This document shows positions 9,407-17,922 of a stretch of DNA of 64,000 nucleotides, piece by piece; positions within the stretch are counted from its first letter, which is position 1; each line of letters begins with the position of its first letter. The stretch lies in the NCBI GenBank assembly GCA_022822135.1, contig JAJECH010000025.1:186001-250000 (forward strand). Reading direction: 5' to 3'. Under the pieces are notes generated by a model, which did no database searches, was not told the DNA's origin, and saw only the letters and a program-made list of their open reading frames with translations. The position numbers and the translations under genes are program-made. Source of the DNA: Pseudomonadales bacterium. GTDB lineage: Bacteria > Pseudomonadota > Gammaproteobacteria > Pseudomonadales > Azotimanducaceae.

Positions 9407-10000
9407 CTAGTTTGAGTCTAGGAGACGTTTGAGCTGTGCTGAATTAGCGTCACACTCCTCGATTCCCGCCGCGATTCCTGCTTCGACATACAAATCACGT
9501 GCTTCTCGCCAGTAGTGAATTGCTTTCGGTGTATCACTGAGCTCGGCGTACAAGATAGCGATCGGGCGATAAGCGTTCCCCAAGGAAAGTGACGACGTCT
9601 CGGGATCCGACTTGAGAGATTCCAACGCTCGCCAATAAATGGGTTCAGCCTCATCTAGCCTGTTTTCGCGACGTAAGTGATCCGCCCAATGGCGCAATGC
9701 TTCACCTTCAAGCAGACCACTCTGTGCGCGGCGCCCAGCGTCGGCAGCTTCGCGTAATAGATTGATCGCTACTGCATGCCCGTCAAGATCGCCGCGCAAG
9801 TGAGCCAGCTTGTTGAGTGCATACGCTAAACCATAGTTGTCGTGTTCACTATTGGCTACCTTCGTCGCCTTTTCGAGCAATTCAATGCACGTAGAAGCAA
9901 TGCGTGATGCTTCTTCGCCGGACTTTCGTTTTTGAATAGCGTTCGCGCGCAATCGCCAAGCTCGGTCGGCGAGTTCAATTGCTTTCGACATGATTTGCAT
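9407..10000 (-). CDS. Tetratricopeptide-repeat-like protein
   Basis: A 197-residue, strongly helical, soluble protein. Repeating pairs such as AYALNKLAHLRGDLDGHAV, EALRHWADHLRRENRLDEAE and YRPIAILYAELSDTPKAIHY have the TPR spacing of small and aromatic residues. No catalytic domain is visible, so it is probably a protein-interaction scaffold of unknown partner. Starts at 10000 (MQIM) or 9991 are both possible. It diverges from the gamma-glutamyltransferase gene with 52 bp between, and its 3' end abuts the serine hydrolase gene. Confidence 0.7.
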   Translation of the reverse strand: MQIMSKAIELADRAWRLRANAIQKRKSGEEASRIASTCIELLEKATKVANSEHDNYGLAYALNKLAHLRGDLDGHAVAINLLREAADAGRRAQSGLLEGEALRHWADHLRRENRLDEAEPIYWRALESLKSDPETSSLSLGNAYRPIAILYAELSDTPKAIHYWREARDLYVEAGIAAGIEECDANSAQLKRLLDSN

Positions 10001-10052
10001 GATTGTGTAGTCTGCGGATCAGAGCATAACCGGATAAACGAAAATTCCCAGC

Positions 10053-11636
10053 ATGCAACGAAGACTAGCTCAGGAACATTGGACCATCCGTAAACCCGCG
10101 GTTGTCGGTCGTGGTGGAATGGTCTCCACACAACACTACATCGCATCCGAAATTGGCGCAGAGGTTCTGCGCGATGGAGGCAATGCTGTCGACGCCGCGA
10201 TCGCCGCGGGTTTGGCAATCGGTGTTGTTGAACCGTGGCATAGTGGTATAGGGGGTGGCGGCTATATGACCGTTCACTTAGCCGACAGTCGAACCACCAA
10301 AGTTGTCGAATTCGGCATGCGAGCGCCATTTGCATCTACGCCCGATGACTACCCTCTCGATCCAGATCAAGGCATCACTGGTGCTGGGAGTTTCAACTGG
10401 CCCGCTGTCAAGGGTCACGTGAATGTAAGCGGACCACTATCCATCGCAGTTCCTGGATACATCCGCGGGGCAGCTCTTGCCATAGAGAGATTTGGCAGCA
10501 AATCCTGGGAAGAGATCATTGAACCCGCATGCCGACTCGCCGAAGAAGGCCTACCGATCGATTGGTACGCCACAATGCACATAACGAATTTCGCTCGTGG
10601 ACTGTCGAGATTCGACGGTTCGAAATCGATATATCTACCCGATGGATACCCACCATTGGGCGCTGGTGAAGGATTCGTTAACCGTTTACCCTTAACTCAA
10701 CTGGCGAGGACGTATCGCTCAATTCAAAGCGAAGGACCCAATGCGTACTACGAGGGATCGTTGGCAGAGCGCATCGTGTCGGACCTAAATGAATTAGGCA
10801 ACAAAATCTCGCTTTGCGATTTGAAGGAATACCAACCGTTCGTCCGCGAGCCGATCACATCCGATTATCGAGGCGCTACCGTCCAAACACCGAGCAATAT
10901 GACGGCCGGACCAAGCATGCAGCAGTCACTAGGCATCCTCAAACACCACACATTCGCCAGTGATCGACCAAGCGCCGATGACGTTATCGCGTATGTAGAA
11001 GCTTTGCGACAGACCTATGAGTATCGACTTTCGAACTTGGGCGAAGGCAAAACACAAACAGAGGAAACCCATACCTCTCACCTATCAGTAGCCGACGACT
11101 TCGGCAACATGGTTGCTCTTACCCAAACCGTCATGTCGCCATTTGGTTCACAAGTCGTGCTGCCAGAAACTGGTCTCACAATGAACAACGGCATGATGTG
11201 GTTCGACCCATTACCGGACCGTCCTAATTCTCTGGTCGGTGGCCGTCACCCGTTGTGCAACATGTGTCCGACATTGCTATTCCGTGAGGACGGAACACGC
11301 TTCGCGGTTGGCGCATGTGGCGGCAGGAAGATCTTCCCTTCCGTCCTTCAACTCACCTCGTTCGTTCTTGACTTCGGTATGACAATCGACGAGGCTGTCC
11401 ATCAACCGCGGGTCGACGTCTCAGGCAATGAAAACGTGTGGGCGATGGCTCACTTTAGCGACGATATTCTCGACGCACTTCATGCTGAATACGAAACTAC
11501 CAAAGTTCGAAAGAATGGGCTTGGCGGTAATCAGTTCGCCGTACCGCAGATGGTCGCTGCTCAACCAGACGGACGTTTTGAAGGAGGTTGCTACGTGCCT
11601 TCACCGCATGCTGCGGCCGTAGCGGTGACCAACTAA
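10053..11636 (+). CDS. Gamma-glutamyltransferase family Ntn-hydrolase
   Basis: A 527-residue proenzyme of the GGT family, which self-cleaves before a threonine that becomes the N-terminal nucleophile. The N-terminal GGNAVDAAIAAGLAIGVVEP and GIGGGGYM blocks are classic GGT. HTSHLSVADDFGNMVALTQT contains the predicted nucleophile T341, giving subunits of about 340 and 187 residues; FGSQV, TGLTMNNGM and PLCNMCPTLL follow in the expected order. No signal peptide is seen, unlike periplasmic E. coli GGT, so it may be cytoplasmic and act on a substrate other than glutathione. Its end overlaps the convergent PhyH gene by 4 bp. Confidence 0.9.
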   Translation: MQRRLAQEHWTIRKPAVVGRGGMVSTQHYIASEIGAEVLRDGGNAVDAAIAAGLAIGVVEPWHSGIGGGGYMTVHLADSRTTKVVEFGMRAPFASTPDDYPLDPDQGITGAGSFNWPAVKGHVNVSGPLSIAVPGYIRGAALAIERFGSKSWEEIIEPACRLAEEGLPIDWYATMHITNFARGLSRFDGSKSIYLPDGYPPLGAGEGFVNRLPLTQLARTYRSIQSEGPNAYYEGSLAERIVSDLNELGNKISLCDLKEYQPFVREPITSDYRGATVQTPSNMTAGPSMQQSLGILKHHTFASDRPSADDVIAYVEALRQTYEYRLSNLGEGKTQTEETHTSHLSVADDFGNMVALTQTVMSPFGSQVVLPETGLTMNNGMMWFDPLPDRPNSLVGGRHPLCNMCPTLLFREDGTRFAVGACGGRKIFPSVLQLTSFVLDFGMTIDEAVHQPRVDVSGNENVWAMAHFSDDILDALHAEYETTKVRKNGLGGNQFAVPQMVAAQPDGRFEGGCYVPSPHAAAVAVTN

Positions 11637-12493
11637 TTCGCTGGTTCTTGTTCAAGGATCACCTCTTCCTGGTCTACCGGCACGTAGAAATACGAGCCAG
11701 GCCGGAAGTCGTAACCCAAGTCACCTAAGAGCCGCCTCTGACGCGGCGTGCACCATTCAGCGATATTTGACGTTACTTGAAAATCGTATTGGCGCATGAA
11801 CAACTGGCAGTAGTTGTAAAGCAGCGTCTTTCGTGGCGAATCGGAGTCGTTTCGACACGGACCATGCCACATGGCATGCGGGAATAAAACACAATCACCC
11901 GCTTGTGCGAGTATCTGCTTTGAACCATCTGAGTACGGGTTAACTGGTTCAGTAGCGTCATATGGAATCTGCCGTTTATGGCTGCCCGGAAATATCGTGA
12001 GGTTTCCCATCTCCGGTTCCGACGTATCGGTGAGGAAATAAAGCGCCTTCATCGCTAGTGGAGGACACGAATCCGATACGCGAATGCGGCGTAGTGCTTC
12101 ACCGCCATCGGTATGTGTGTATCCCGGAAACTTACTAGTCGGCGCACGAACAATCGCCTGCGACATGCTCAACGTGATGTACGGACCCATGATGTCGACC
12201 ACGAGATCAAAGATATTGGGACGGTCAACCAAGTCAACGAAGTGCTTTCCATAAGGTAGCAAATCGCGTCGGTCCATGAACTCGCTGTTATCCAGACTCG
12301 CCGCATGTGGTAACCATCCGTAATGACCTATCGGAACGTTTTCACCACGAATTGGTTCGTAACCCGGGACGGTCCGAATGCGATCTATTTCTTCGCTGAA
12401 AAACGCGACTTCATCCGAGCTCAATGCACCTCGAATGATGAGATATCCATCAGTTTCCCATTGCTCACGCTGTTCTGCACTGAGTTTCTGCAC
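11633..12493 (-). CDS. Phytanoyl-CoA dioxygenase (PhyH) family Fe(II)/2-oxoglutarate oxygenase
   Basis: A 286-residue cupin-fold oxygenase. The iron triad is H127-T-D129 (in GYTHTDGG) and probably H210 (in PHAMWHGP); R221 in SPRKTLL may bind 2-oxoglutarate. The N-terminal EQWETDGYLIIRGALS is typical of the family, which hydroxylates fatty acyl-CoAs, ectoine and other small molecules. It lies 45 bp downstream of a BCCT-type carrier on the same strand, so a quaternary-amine or similar imported compound is a reasonable but unproven substrate. Confidence 0.88.
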   Translation of the reverse strand: MQKLSAEQREQWETDGYLIIRGALSSDEVAFFSEEIDRIRTVPGYEPIRGENVPIGHYGWLPHAASLDNSEFMDRRDLLPYGKHFVDLVDRPNIFDLVVDIMGPYITLSMSQAIVRAPTSKFPGYTHTDGGEALRRIRVSDSCPPLAMKALYFLTDTSEPEMGNLTIFPGSHKRQIPYDATEPVNPYSDGSKQILAQAGDCVLFPHAMWHGPCRNDSDSPRKTLLYNYCQLFMRQYDFQVTSNIAEWCTPRQRRLLGDLGYDFRPGSYFYVPVDQEEVILEQEPAN

Positions 12494-12538
12494 TATGTCT
12501 TCCGAGCGAAAAATCCGATGTATAAGTTTAGCCTGCTG

Positions 12539-14116
12539 TTAAGTGGTAGCTTTTTGCCGACGAAGATCGTCCTCTTTCAATTCTCGGAATAAAGCAACCG
12601 TAATCAATGTAAATATCACCAATAGCGGCAACGACGCAATGATGGATGCGTTTTTAACCGCCGTCAGATCATCCATATACATCAGCGTTATGGGTAATAC
12701 GATCAACATGAAAGCCCAAAACACGCGATGCCACCGCACTGGATGGTCGCCCGCTTTCAGTTCTCGCGTTGCCATGCCTGCGATCACATAACTTGCCGAG
12801 TCGTATGTCGTTGCGATGAAGATGAAAGCCAAAACCAGATATACAAGAATAGGTATTGGCTGCAACGGCAACGCTTCAACGTACGTGGCGATCGCTACGT
12901 CTTCATCGCCGCCTAGGATCAACTCTTTTAACGCGACGACGTCGTTCAATTCGTACCACATCGCCGTGTTGCCAATCACGATGAAGAATATGGCGCACCC
13001 GAGCGTGCCGAGGCCGATCATCCCCAGAATGACCTCCCGAAGAGTGCGCCCTCGTGAGATGCGTGAGACGAATATGCCCATGAATGGCGCGTACGCTAAC
13101 CACCAGGCCCAATAGAAAACCGTCCAGTCTTCTACAAATCCCGCGTTCGCGGACGGATCAGTCCAGGTATTCATGCGCACGAAGTCTTGGACCAACAATC
13201 CGAGGCTATTGCTGCCAGTTTCCAAGATGAATACGGTTGGTCCGACCGCCAGGATGAAAAGCACGAAAACAAAGCCGACCGATAGATTGATCATGCTCAA
13301 GCGCTTGATGCCCGCATCCAAGCCAAGGTAGACGCTCAGTGCAAATAGCGACATGGCGATGAGTGCAACTGCGGCATCTAACGCCATACTGCCTTCCACC
13401 CCAAACAGCGCACTAATGCAAGCAGCGATCGCAGGCGTCGCGAGTCCCAACGAGGTGCCAGTCCCGGCAACCATCGCGATGATGAAACAGAAATCCACCA
13501 AACGCCCAACGGGGCGCGTTGCGATATCGTCTCCCGCAATGCCACAAAGCGCCGTTGACAGCCTCAGATACGGGATTTTGCGTTGGTAGTAAGGTACGGC
13601 GATCGCCACCGCCGGCAACGCATAGATCGCCCACGCTGAAAACCCCCAATGAAAGATGCCGTACGTCGCGGCTAATTCCACCGCCATATCGCTGTCCTTG
13701 CCAACGCCTAGCGGCGGCGTGTCAAGATAGAACGCCCACTCAATGGGCGTCCAGTAAAGCAATCCGGCTCCGATACCGCTACAAAACAACATGCCCATCC
13801 AAGCAAGTGTCGAGTATTCACGCGGCGTGTCGTCGCCCCCAAGTCGAACTTTCCCGTACTTTCCGAAGGCGATGATGAGGAGAACTACTAGACAACCGAT
13901 TGCAGCCCACTGATACAGCAGACCAAAATCTTGCGTAAGCCAGCTATAGACATCAGATGTAACTCGAATCGCGGCATCGCGATAGAGCAACATCGGAACG
14001 CACGCTGCCAAGATCGTCCCGACCGCAATACCAAAAAGGGTCCAGTCAATCGAGGTTCGACCCGTGTCCTTAGTCAATAGTTCGACGGTGTCTTTCGGGT
14101 CGGCAATGTCAGTCAT
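12539..14116 (-). CDS. BCCT family transporter (betaine/carnitine/choline type)
   Basis: A 525-residue inner-membrane protein with about twelve hydrophobic segments. GMLFCSGIGAGLLYW (near residue 110) is the glycine-rich TM3 stretch of the family, and the aromatic WTPIEWAFY and FHWGFSAWAIYA segments match BCCT carriers, which move trimethylammonium or related compounds with Na+ or H+ or by exchange. The substrate cannot be fixed from the motif. The short N-terminus and modest C-terminal tail give no clear osmosensing domain. It sits between an SDR gene and the PhyH gene in the same direction. Confidence 0.92.
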   Translation of the reverse strand: MTDIADPKDTVELLTKDTGRTSIDWTLFGIAVGTILAACVPMLLYRDAAIRVTSDVYSWLTQDFGLLYQWAAIGCLVVLLIIAFGKYGKVRLGGDDTPREYSTLAWMGMLFCSGIGAGLLYWTPIEWAFYLDTPPLGVGKDSDMAVELAATYGIFHWGFSAWAIYALPAVAIAVPYYQRKIPYLRLSTALCGIAGDDIATRPVGRLVDFCFIIAMVAGTGTSLGLATPAIAACISALFGVEGSMALDAAVALIAMSLFALSVYLGLDAGIKRLSMINLSVGFVFVLFILAVGPTVFILETGSNSLGLLVQDFVRMNTWTDPSANAGFVEDWTVFYWAWWLAYAPFMGIFVSRISRGRTLREVILGMIGLGTLGCAIFFIVIGNTAMWYELNDVVALKELILGGDEDVAIATYVEALPLQPIPILVYLVLAFIFIATTYDSASYVIAGMATRELKAGDHPVRWHRVFWAFMLIVLPITLMYMDDLTAVKNASIIASLPLLVIFTLITVALFRELKEDDLRRQKATT

Positions 14117-14198
14117 CTAGTCATTTATAGGGATAACGACGAGTTTTTTATTGTCCATCGACATTTAGTTCTGGACTTTTACTTGCTCGCCTCACGAA

Positions 14199-14915
14199 TT
14201 AAGGCAACAATGCGCCTCCTTCAACGTCTATCGTGCCGCCGGTCATGTAACCGTTTTCTAAGCAAAACAGGATCGCCGATGCAACCTCATCAGCAGTACC
14301 AGCGCGCGGGATGAGCATTCGCTGGGTCGCTTGTGCAAGCATTTGTTGACGAGCTTCGCCCGTTTGTGCAAACATCGGCGTATCGATAACACCTGGGCAA
14401 ACAACATTGATTCGGCGTGGCGCGATTTCCGGCGCGATAGCCCGTACGAATCCCTCAACCGCATTGCCAACGGTAGAGATCGCGGACGAACCTGGGTTGG
14501 ATTTTCGTGCTGGAAAACCGCTAACTAGGACGATCGCGCCATCTTCCGGAAGGTACTCGGTCCCGAGACGAACGGAGTTGGTGTAGCCCCACAGTTTTCG
14601 GAATGAACCTTGAAACCCATCTAAATCCATTTGCAGAAACGGTCCAGACGCACGCGCACCACCTGTCGCGCAATTGACCAGAAAGTCGTAAGGTGCTTCC
14701 TCGCTGAACAGAGTCGCTAGGCCTTCCCGATCTAACACATCAATCTCACGGTAATTCACTCGCTCAGATGTCGTTGCCTTCGCAGTTTCAATGTGTGCGA
14801 GGTTTCGACTTCCCGCGACCACGGTAACGCCCGCTTCGTCCAACTGCTGCGTCGTAGCCAAACCGATTCCGGACGTGCCGCCCAGAACGATCGCCTTTTT
14901 TCCTTCAAGTTTCAC
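14199..14915 (-). CDS. SDR-fold protein lacking the catalytic Tyr/Lys
   Basis: A 238-residue short-chain dehydrogenase/reductase fold. The dinucleotide motif GGTSGIG (12-18), the N-N-A-G equivalent NCATGG (81-86), the Ser strand VLVSG and CPGVIDTPM are all present. Where classical members read SAYSASKAALEGF this protein has SAISTVGNAVEGF, so the catalytic Tyr is I146 and the Lys is G150. It may bind a nucleotide without classical redox chemistry, or be a degenerate paralogue. It lies in the minus-strand series between cinA and the BCCT gene. Confidence 0.85.
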   Translation of the reverse strand: MKLEGKKAIVLGGTSGIGLATTQQLDEAGVTVVAGSRNLAHIETAKATTSERVNYREIDVLDREGLATLFSEEAPYDFLVNCATGGARASGPFLQMDLDGFQGSFRKLWGYTNSVRLGTEYLPEDGAIVLVSGFPARKSNPGSSAISTVGNAVEGFVRAIAPEIAPRRINVVCPGVIDTPMFAQTGEARQQMLAQATQRMLIPRAGTADEVASAILFCLENGYMTGGTIDVEGGALLP

Positions 14916-14967
14916 GAGCTACTCCTTGCTCTTTGCCCTGTAGATGAGTTCATGCTGCCACGTGTCA

Positions 14968-15717
14968 TCATTCGTCCACTTCACCTGGTTCGGATCCTCG
15001 CGATCGGATGAGTCCGCGAATTTCTTCGACCGTCGACTCTACCTCTTGCAGCTGTGTGCCCCGAACAACCAACGTGGTTCCGTAAATTCCCTCACGATGA
15101 AACGGATAACTTCCGATATCAACACTTGGCATTCGAGCTTGAAGCTCGCCGAGTTGCGTAGCAATCTCACTTTCGCCCATGAATGCTCGTACAGACCGGG
15201 ATTTAACCGTATCCCCGCCACTAAATTCAATGTTTGGCAACATCGCTTGTAGTACCGCGGGGATTCCCGCCATGACATGCACGTTCGCCATCGAGAATCC
15301 TTGTGGACCACCCGTTGAGTTTTCGATCAGCGACGCTCCTTCAGGTACTCGCGCCATCAGTAATCGACTTTTCATAACGTCAGGTGGGGCTTCTCGAGCG
15401 CGTATCCTCTGTTCGATCTCCGGGTCGTTGACGAGAGGTACGCCAAACGCCTTTGCAATGCACTCAGCCGTAATGTCGTCATGGGTCGGACCGATACCTC
15501 CAGTCGTTAATACGTAGTCGTAGCTCGCTCTTGCGTAATTCACTGCGTCGACAATGACGTCGTGGTCGTCTGGAATAACCCGCGCTTCTTGAACCGTTAC
15601 GCCTTGTTCCCCTAGCGTCTGTGCGATGTATTGAAGATTCAGGTCTTGAGTTCGACCCGACAGGATTTCATTGCCAATGATCAATACGCAGGCTGAAACG
15701 ACGTTTGGACTATCCAT
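14968..15717 (-). CDS. CinA-like molybdopterin-binding-domain protein
   Basis: A 249-residue protein matching the N-terminal MoCF-biosynthesis domain of CinA/YfaY. ACVLIIGNEILSGRTQDLN and VLTTGGIGPTHDDITAECIA are diagnostic. The C-terminal amidohydrolase (PncC) domain of full-length CinA is absent, so this is the stand-alone form; related proteins have ADP-ribose or NAD-cleavage-product pyrophosphatase activity. It is 12 bp downstream of the crotonase gene and so probably co-transcribed with the acyl-CoA genes. Confidence 0.88.
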   Translation of the reverse strand: MDSPNVVSACVLIIGNEILSGRTQDLNLQYIAQTLGEQGVTVQEARVIPDDHDVIVDAVNYARASYDYVLTTGGIGPTHDDITAECIAKAFGVPLVNDPEIEQRIRAREAPPDVMKSRLLMARVPEGASLIENSTGGPQGFSMANVHVMAGIPAVLQAMLPNIEFSGGDTVKSRSVRAFMGESEIATQLGELQARMPSVDIGSYPFHREGIYGTTLVVRGTQLQEVESTVEEIRGLIRSRGSEPGEVDE

Positions 15718-15729
15718 AGATCGTTGAAC

Positions 15730-16530
15730 CTAGTTTCCAGAGAAATTTGGTCGGCGTTTCTCCGCAAAAGCGTTGCGACCTTCTTTGTAATCAGATGAAT
15801 CGAAGCAATCACGAACCAGCGTTCGAACCGCGCGAACTTCTTCCGCATTACCGCCATTCTCATAGGCGTTGACGGCAGCTTTTGCAGCCTTGATCGTGAG
15901 CGGCGCGTTACCTCCGATCCGCTCACAATATTCTCGTACTTCAGCGTCTATCTCGTCGCGTTCGACGACGAACTGAACAATCCCTGCGTCATAGGCTTCC
16001 TCGGTCGTCAAGAAACGCGCCGAAAACAAAATGTCTCTCGCTCGCGCAGGGCCGCAAATGCGTGAGAGTTTGGCTAATCCCTCGTAGTCGTAGCCGAGAC
16101 CGAGTTTCGCCGCAGGAATTCCAAAGGTGCTATCGGGCGTAGCGAATCGCACATCGGCTTGCAGTGCAGTCGCCAATCCGCCGCCAATGCAATAGCCCGT
16201 GATCTTCGCGATGAGCGGCTTGGTCATCGTCGTTAGCGCTCGAGAACCACGTGCAGATGCTTGACCGTACGTTTCAGCTTGAGCCGCGTTTCCACGCACT
16301 TTATTGAACTCGCTGATATCGGCTCCTGACACAAATGCCTTACCACCCGCACCGCTCATGACGACCACGCGGATATCAGGATTTGCTTCAAAATGTTCGA
16401 TGATGTCCGCAATGCCTGCCCACATTTCAAGTGATAGCGCATTGTGTCGCGGTGGATTGTTGAATGTCATGTAACCGATCGGACCTTCGGTATGCGCGAG
16501 CATCCGATCGGTGTTGAGTTTTAAGTTCAT
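15730..16530 (-). CDS. Enoyl-CoA hydratase/isomerase (crotonase) family protein
   Basis: A 266-residue crotonase-fold protein. The CoA/oxyanion segments SGADISEF and GYCIGGG are clear. The two glutamates of classical enoyl-CoA hydratase are replaced: the GGGCE position reads GGGLA (A120) and the GQPE position reads GIPA (A140). Chemistry other than simple hydration is therefore likely, for example isomerisation, decarboxylation or C-C cleavage. Start ATG at 16530 overlaps the upstream lyase stop by 4 bp, so the genes are coupled. Confidence 0.87.
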   Translation of the reverse strand: MNLKLNTDRMLAHTEGPIGYMTFNNPPRHNALSLEMWAGIADIIEHFEANPDIRVVVMSGAGGKAFVSGADISEFNKVRGNAAQAETYGQASARGSRALTTMTKPLIAKITGYCIGGGLATALQADVRFATPDSTFGIPAAKLGLGYDYEGLAKLSRICGPARARDILFSARFLTTEEAYDAGIVQFVVERDEIDAEVREYCERIGGNAPLTIKAAKAAVNAYENGGNAEEVRAVRTLVRDCFDSSDYKEGRNAFAEKRRPNFSGN

Positions 16531-17432
16531 GCGTCTCCTATTTCTTCAGCCCGCTGAAGCAAGTCCTTCGCCTGTGAAAGGTGCGGTGCGTCCACCATCT
16601 GACCTTCAAAGCGGAATGCATTACGACCCTCACGACGGGCTTCTTCGAATGCTTCGATTAAACGATGTGCTCGTTGCACCGCAGCGGCGTCTGGCGAGAA
16701 TGCTTGATTGACCACAGGAATTTGGTTGGGATGTATGGTCAATTTTCCCGTAAAGCCGATCTCACGCGAGTTTCGGCATTCCGCCTGAAGTGCGAGTTCG
16801 TCATCCAATTGCACGAAAACCGAGTCGATTGGCTGTACACCATTCGATCTTGCAGCCAACACGGTTCGATCAGCGCACGAGGCGAACAAAGGTAGATACT
16901 GCCCATTCGAATCGCGATTAGCGGATGCACCAATCGCGGCCGCAAGATCCTCAGCGCCCCATGTCAGCGCGCGGACGCGTGGTTCGCTCGCGAGAACGGG
17001 TAGATTGTCGACACCCATCGGCGTTTCGCTACCTATCAACATCAAACCGACGGTTGAGTTCACCGAAGCGTGTCTCATCTCGTGTTTCGTGATCAGAGAA
17101 TCGAGTAGTTGAAGACCTGACAACCGTTCAGATTTCGGGATCATGTAAAGATGCGGTGGTGCCGCCATCGTGGCATCCAAATCGTCTAATCCCCAAGGTG
17201 TATCGAGCGCATTGAGTCGGATTGCGACTTCCTTACGACCGAAGTCAACCGTATCTAGCCAATCCGAAATGATCTTTCGAGCAGCGACCTTTTCGTCAGG
17301 GGCGACGGCATCCTCGAGATCGATGACCAGCGTATCCGCTTCGCTTTCGAGCGATTTTGTCAGCATCTTCTCATTTGGTCCCGGTACGAAGTGCACCGAG
17401 CGTCTCGCGCGATTGGGATTGGGATTTCTCAC
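16527..17432 (-). CDS. HpcH/HpaI aldolase family, CitE-like CoA-ester lyase
   Basis: A CitE/malyl-CoA/citramalyl-CoA lyase-type TIM barrel. RRSVHFVPGPNEKM opens the domain, VIDLEDAV is the Mg-binding strand, and GSETPMG and LTWGAEDLAAAIGA are typical. I chose a GTG at 17432 that overlaps the MaoC stop as GTGA (301 residues); an ATG at 17471 would add 13 residues lying over the upstream gene. Next to MaoC and crotonase genes it may cleave or form a beta-hydroxy-dicarboxyl-CoA such as citramalyl- or malyl-CoA (inference). Confidence 0.87.
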   Translation of the reverse strand: MRNPNPNRARRSVHFVPGPNEKMLTKSLESEADTLVIDLEDAVAPDEKVAARKIISDWLDTVDFGRKEVAIRLNALDTPWGLDDLDATMAAPPHLYMIPKSERLSGLQLLDSLITKHEMRHASVNSTVGLMLIGSETPMGVDNLPVLASEPRVRALTWGAEDLAAAIGASANRDSNGQYLPLFASCADRTVLAARSNGVQPIDSVFVQLDDELALQAECRNSREIGFTGKLTIHPNQIPVVNQAFSPDAAAVQRAHRLIEAFEEARREGRNAFRFEGQMVDAPHLSQAKDLLQRAEEIGDA

Positions 17433-17878
17433 GTTTTTCGTTGCATCATGGCACCACGTTCGCAAAGGCAAACAATTTCACCTCGCTGATTGACCCCTCG
17501 ATGCTCAAACGTCACGATGCCACGATCAGGTTTGGTACGACTTTCACGTTTGGTAATCACTTTCGAAGAAACCGTGATCGTATCGCCGATGAAAACTGGA
17601 TTCGGGAACGTTGTCTTGTCAAACCCTAAATTTCCGAGTGTCGTGCCTAAAGTCGTGTCGCCTACGGATAAGCCCACCACCAAGCCTAGAGTAAAAATGC
17701 TGTTAACAAGGATCTGACCGTGAATCGAGTCTTTAGCAAATTCCGCGTCCAAATGCAGCGGCTGCGGATTCAACGTCAGTGCAGTGAACAACAGGTTGTC
17801 TGTTTCGGTTACGGTACGACTGGGTTCGTGCTGAAACTCCATCCCGATTTCGAGCTCCTCAAAGAACTTGCCTGACAC
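17429..17878 (-). CDS. MaoC-like hotdog-fold dehydratase
   Basis: A 149-residue single-hotdog R-type hydratase. FFEELEIGMEFQHEPSRTVTETDN and the NPQPLHLDAEFAKDS stretch match MaoC proteins of the mesaconyl-CoA/itaconyl-CoA hydratase group; the Asp/His pair would activate water. It is the first gene of the minus-strand acyl-CoA operon, 44 bp from a divergent acyl-CoA dehydrogenase, and overlaps the CitE-like gene. Together they fit reversible hydration of a branched enoyl-CoA followed by lyase cleavage. Confidence 0.87.
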   Translation of the reverse strand: MSGKFFEELEIGMEFQHEPSRTVTETDNLLFTALTLNPQPLHLDAEFAKDSIHGQILVNSIFTLGLVVGLSVGDTTLGTTLGNLGFDKTTFPNPVFIGDTITVSSKVITKRESRTKPDRGIVTFEHRGVNQRGEIVCLCERGAMMQRKT

Positions 17879-17922
17879 CCAAGCGTACCCTTACCACCAT
17901 TCGAATCTTCATATTTTGATCT

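Noticed and set aside
12816-13875. Overlapping plus-strand frames of about 100-118 residues over the BCCT gene
   Set aside because: They are antisense shadows of a well-supported membrane protein.
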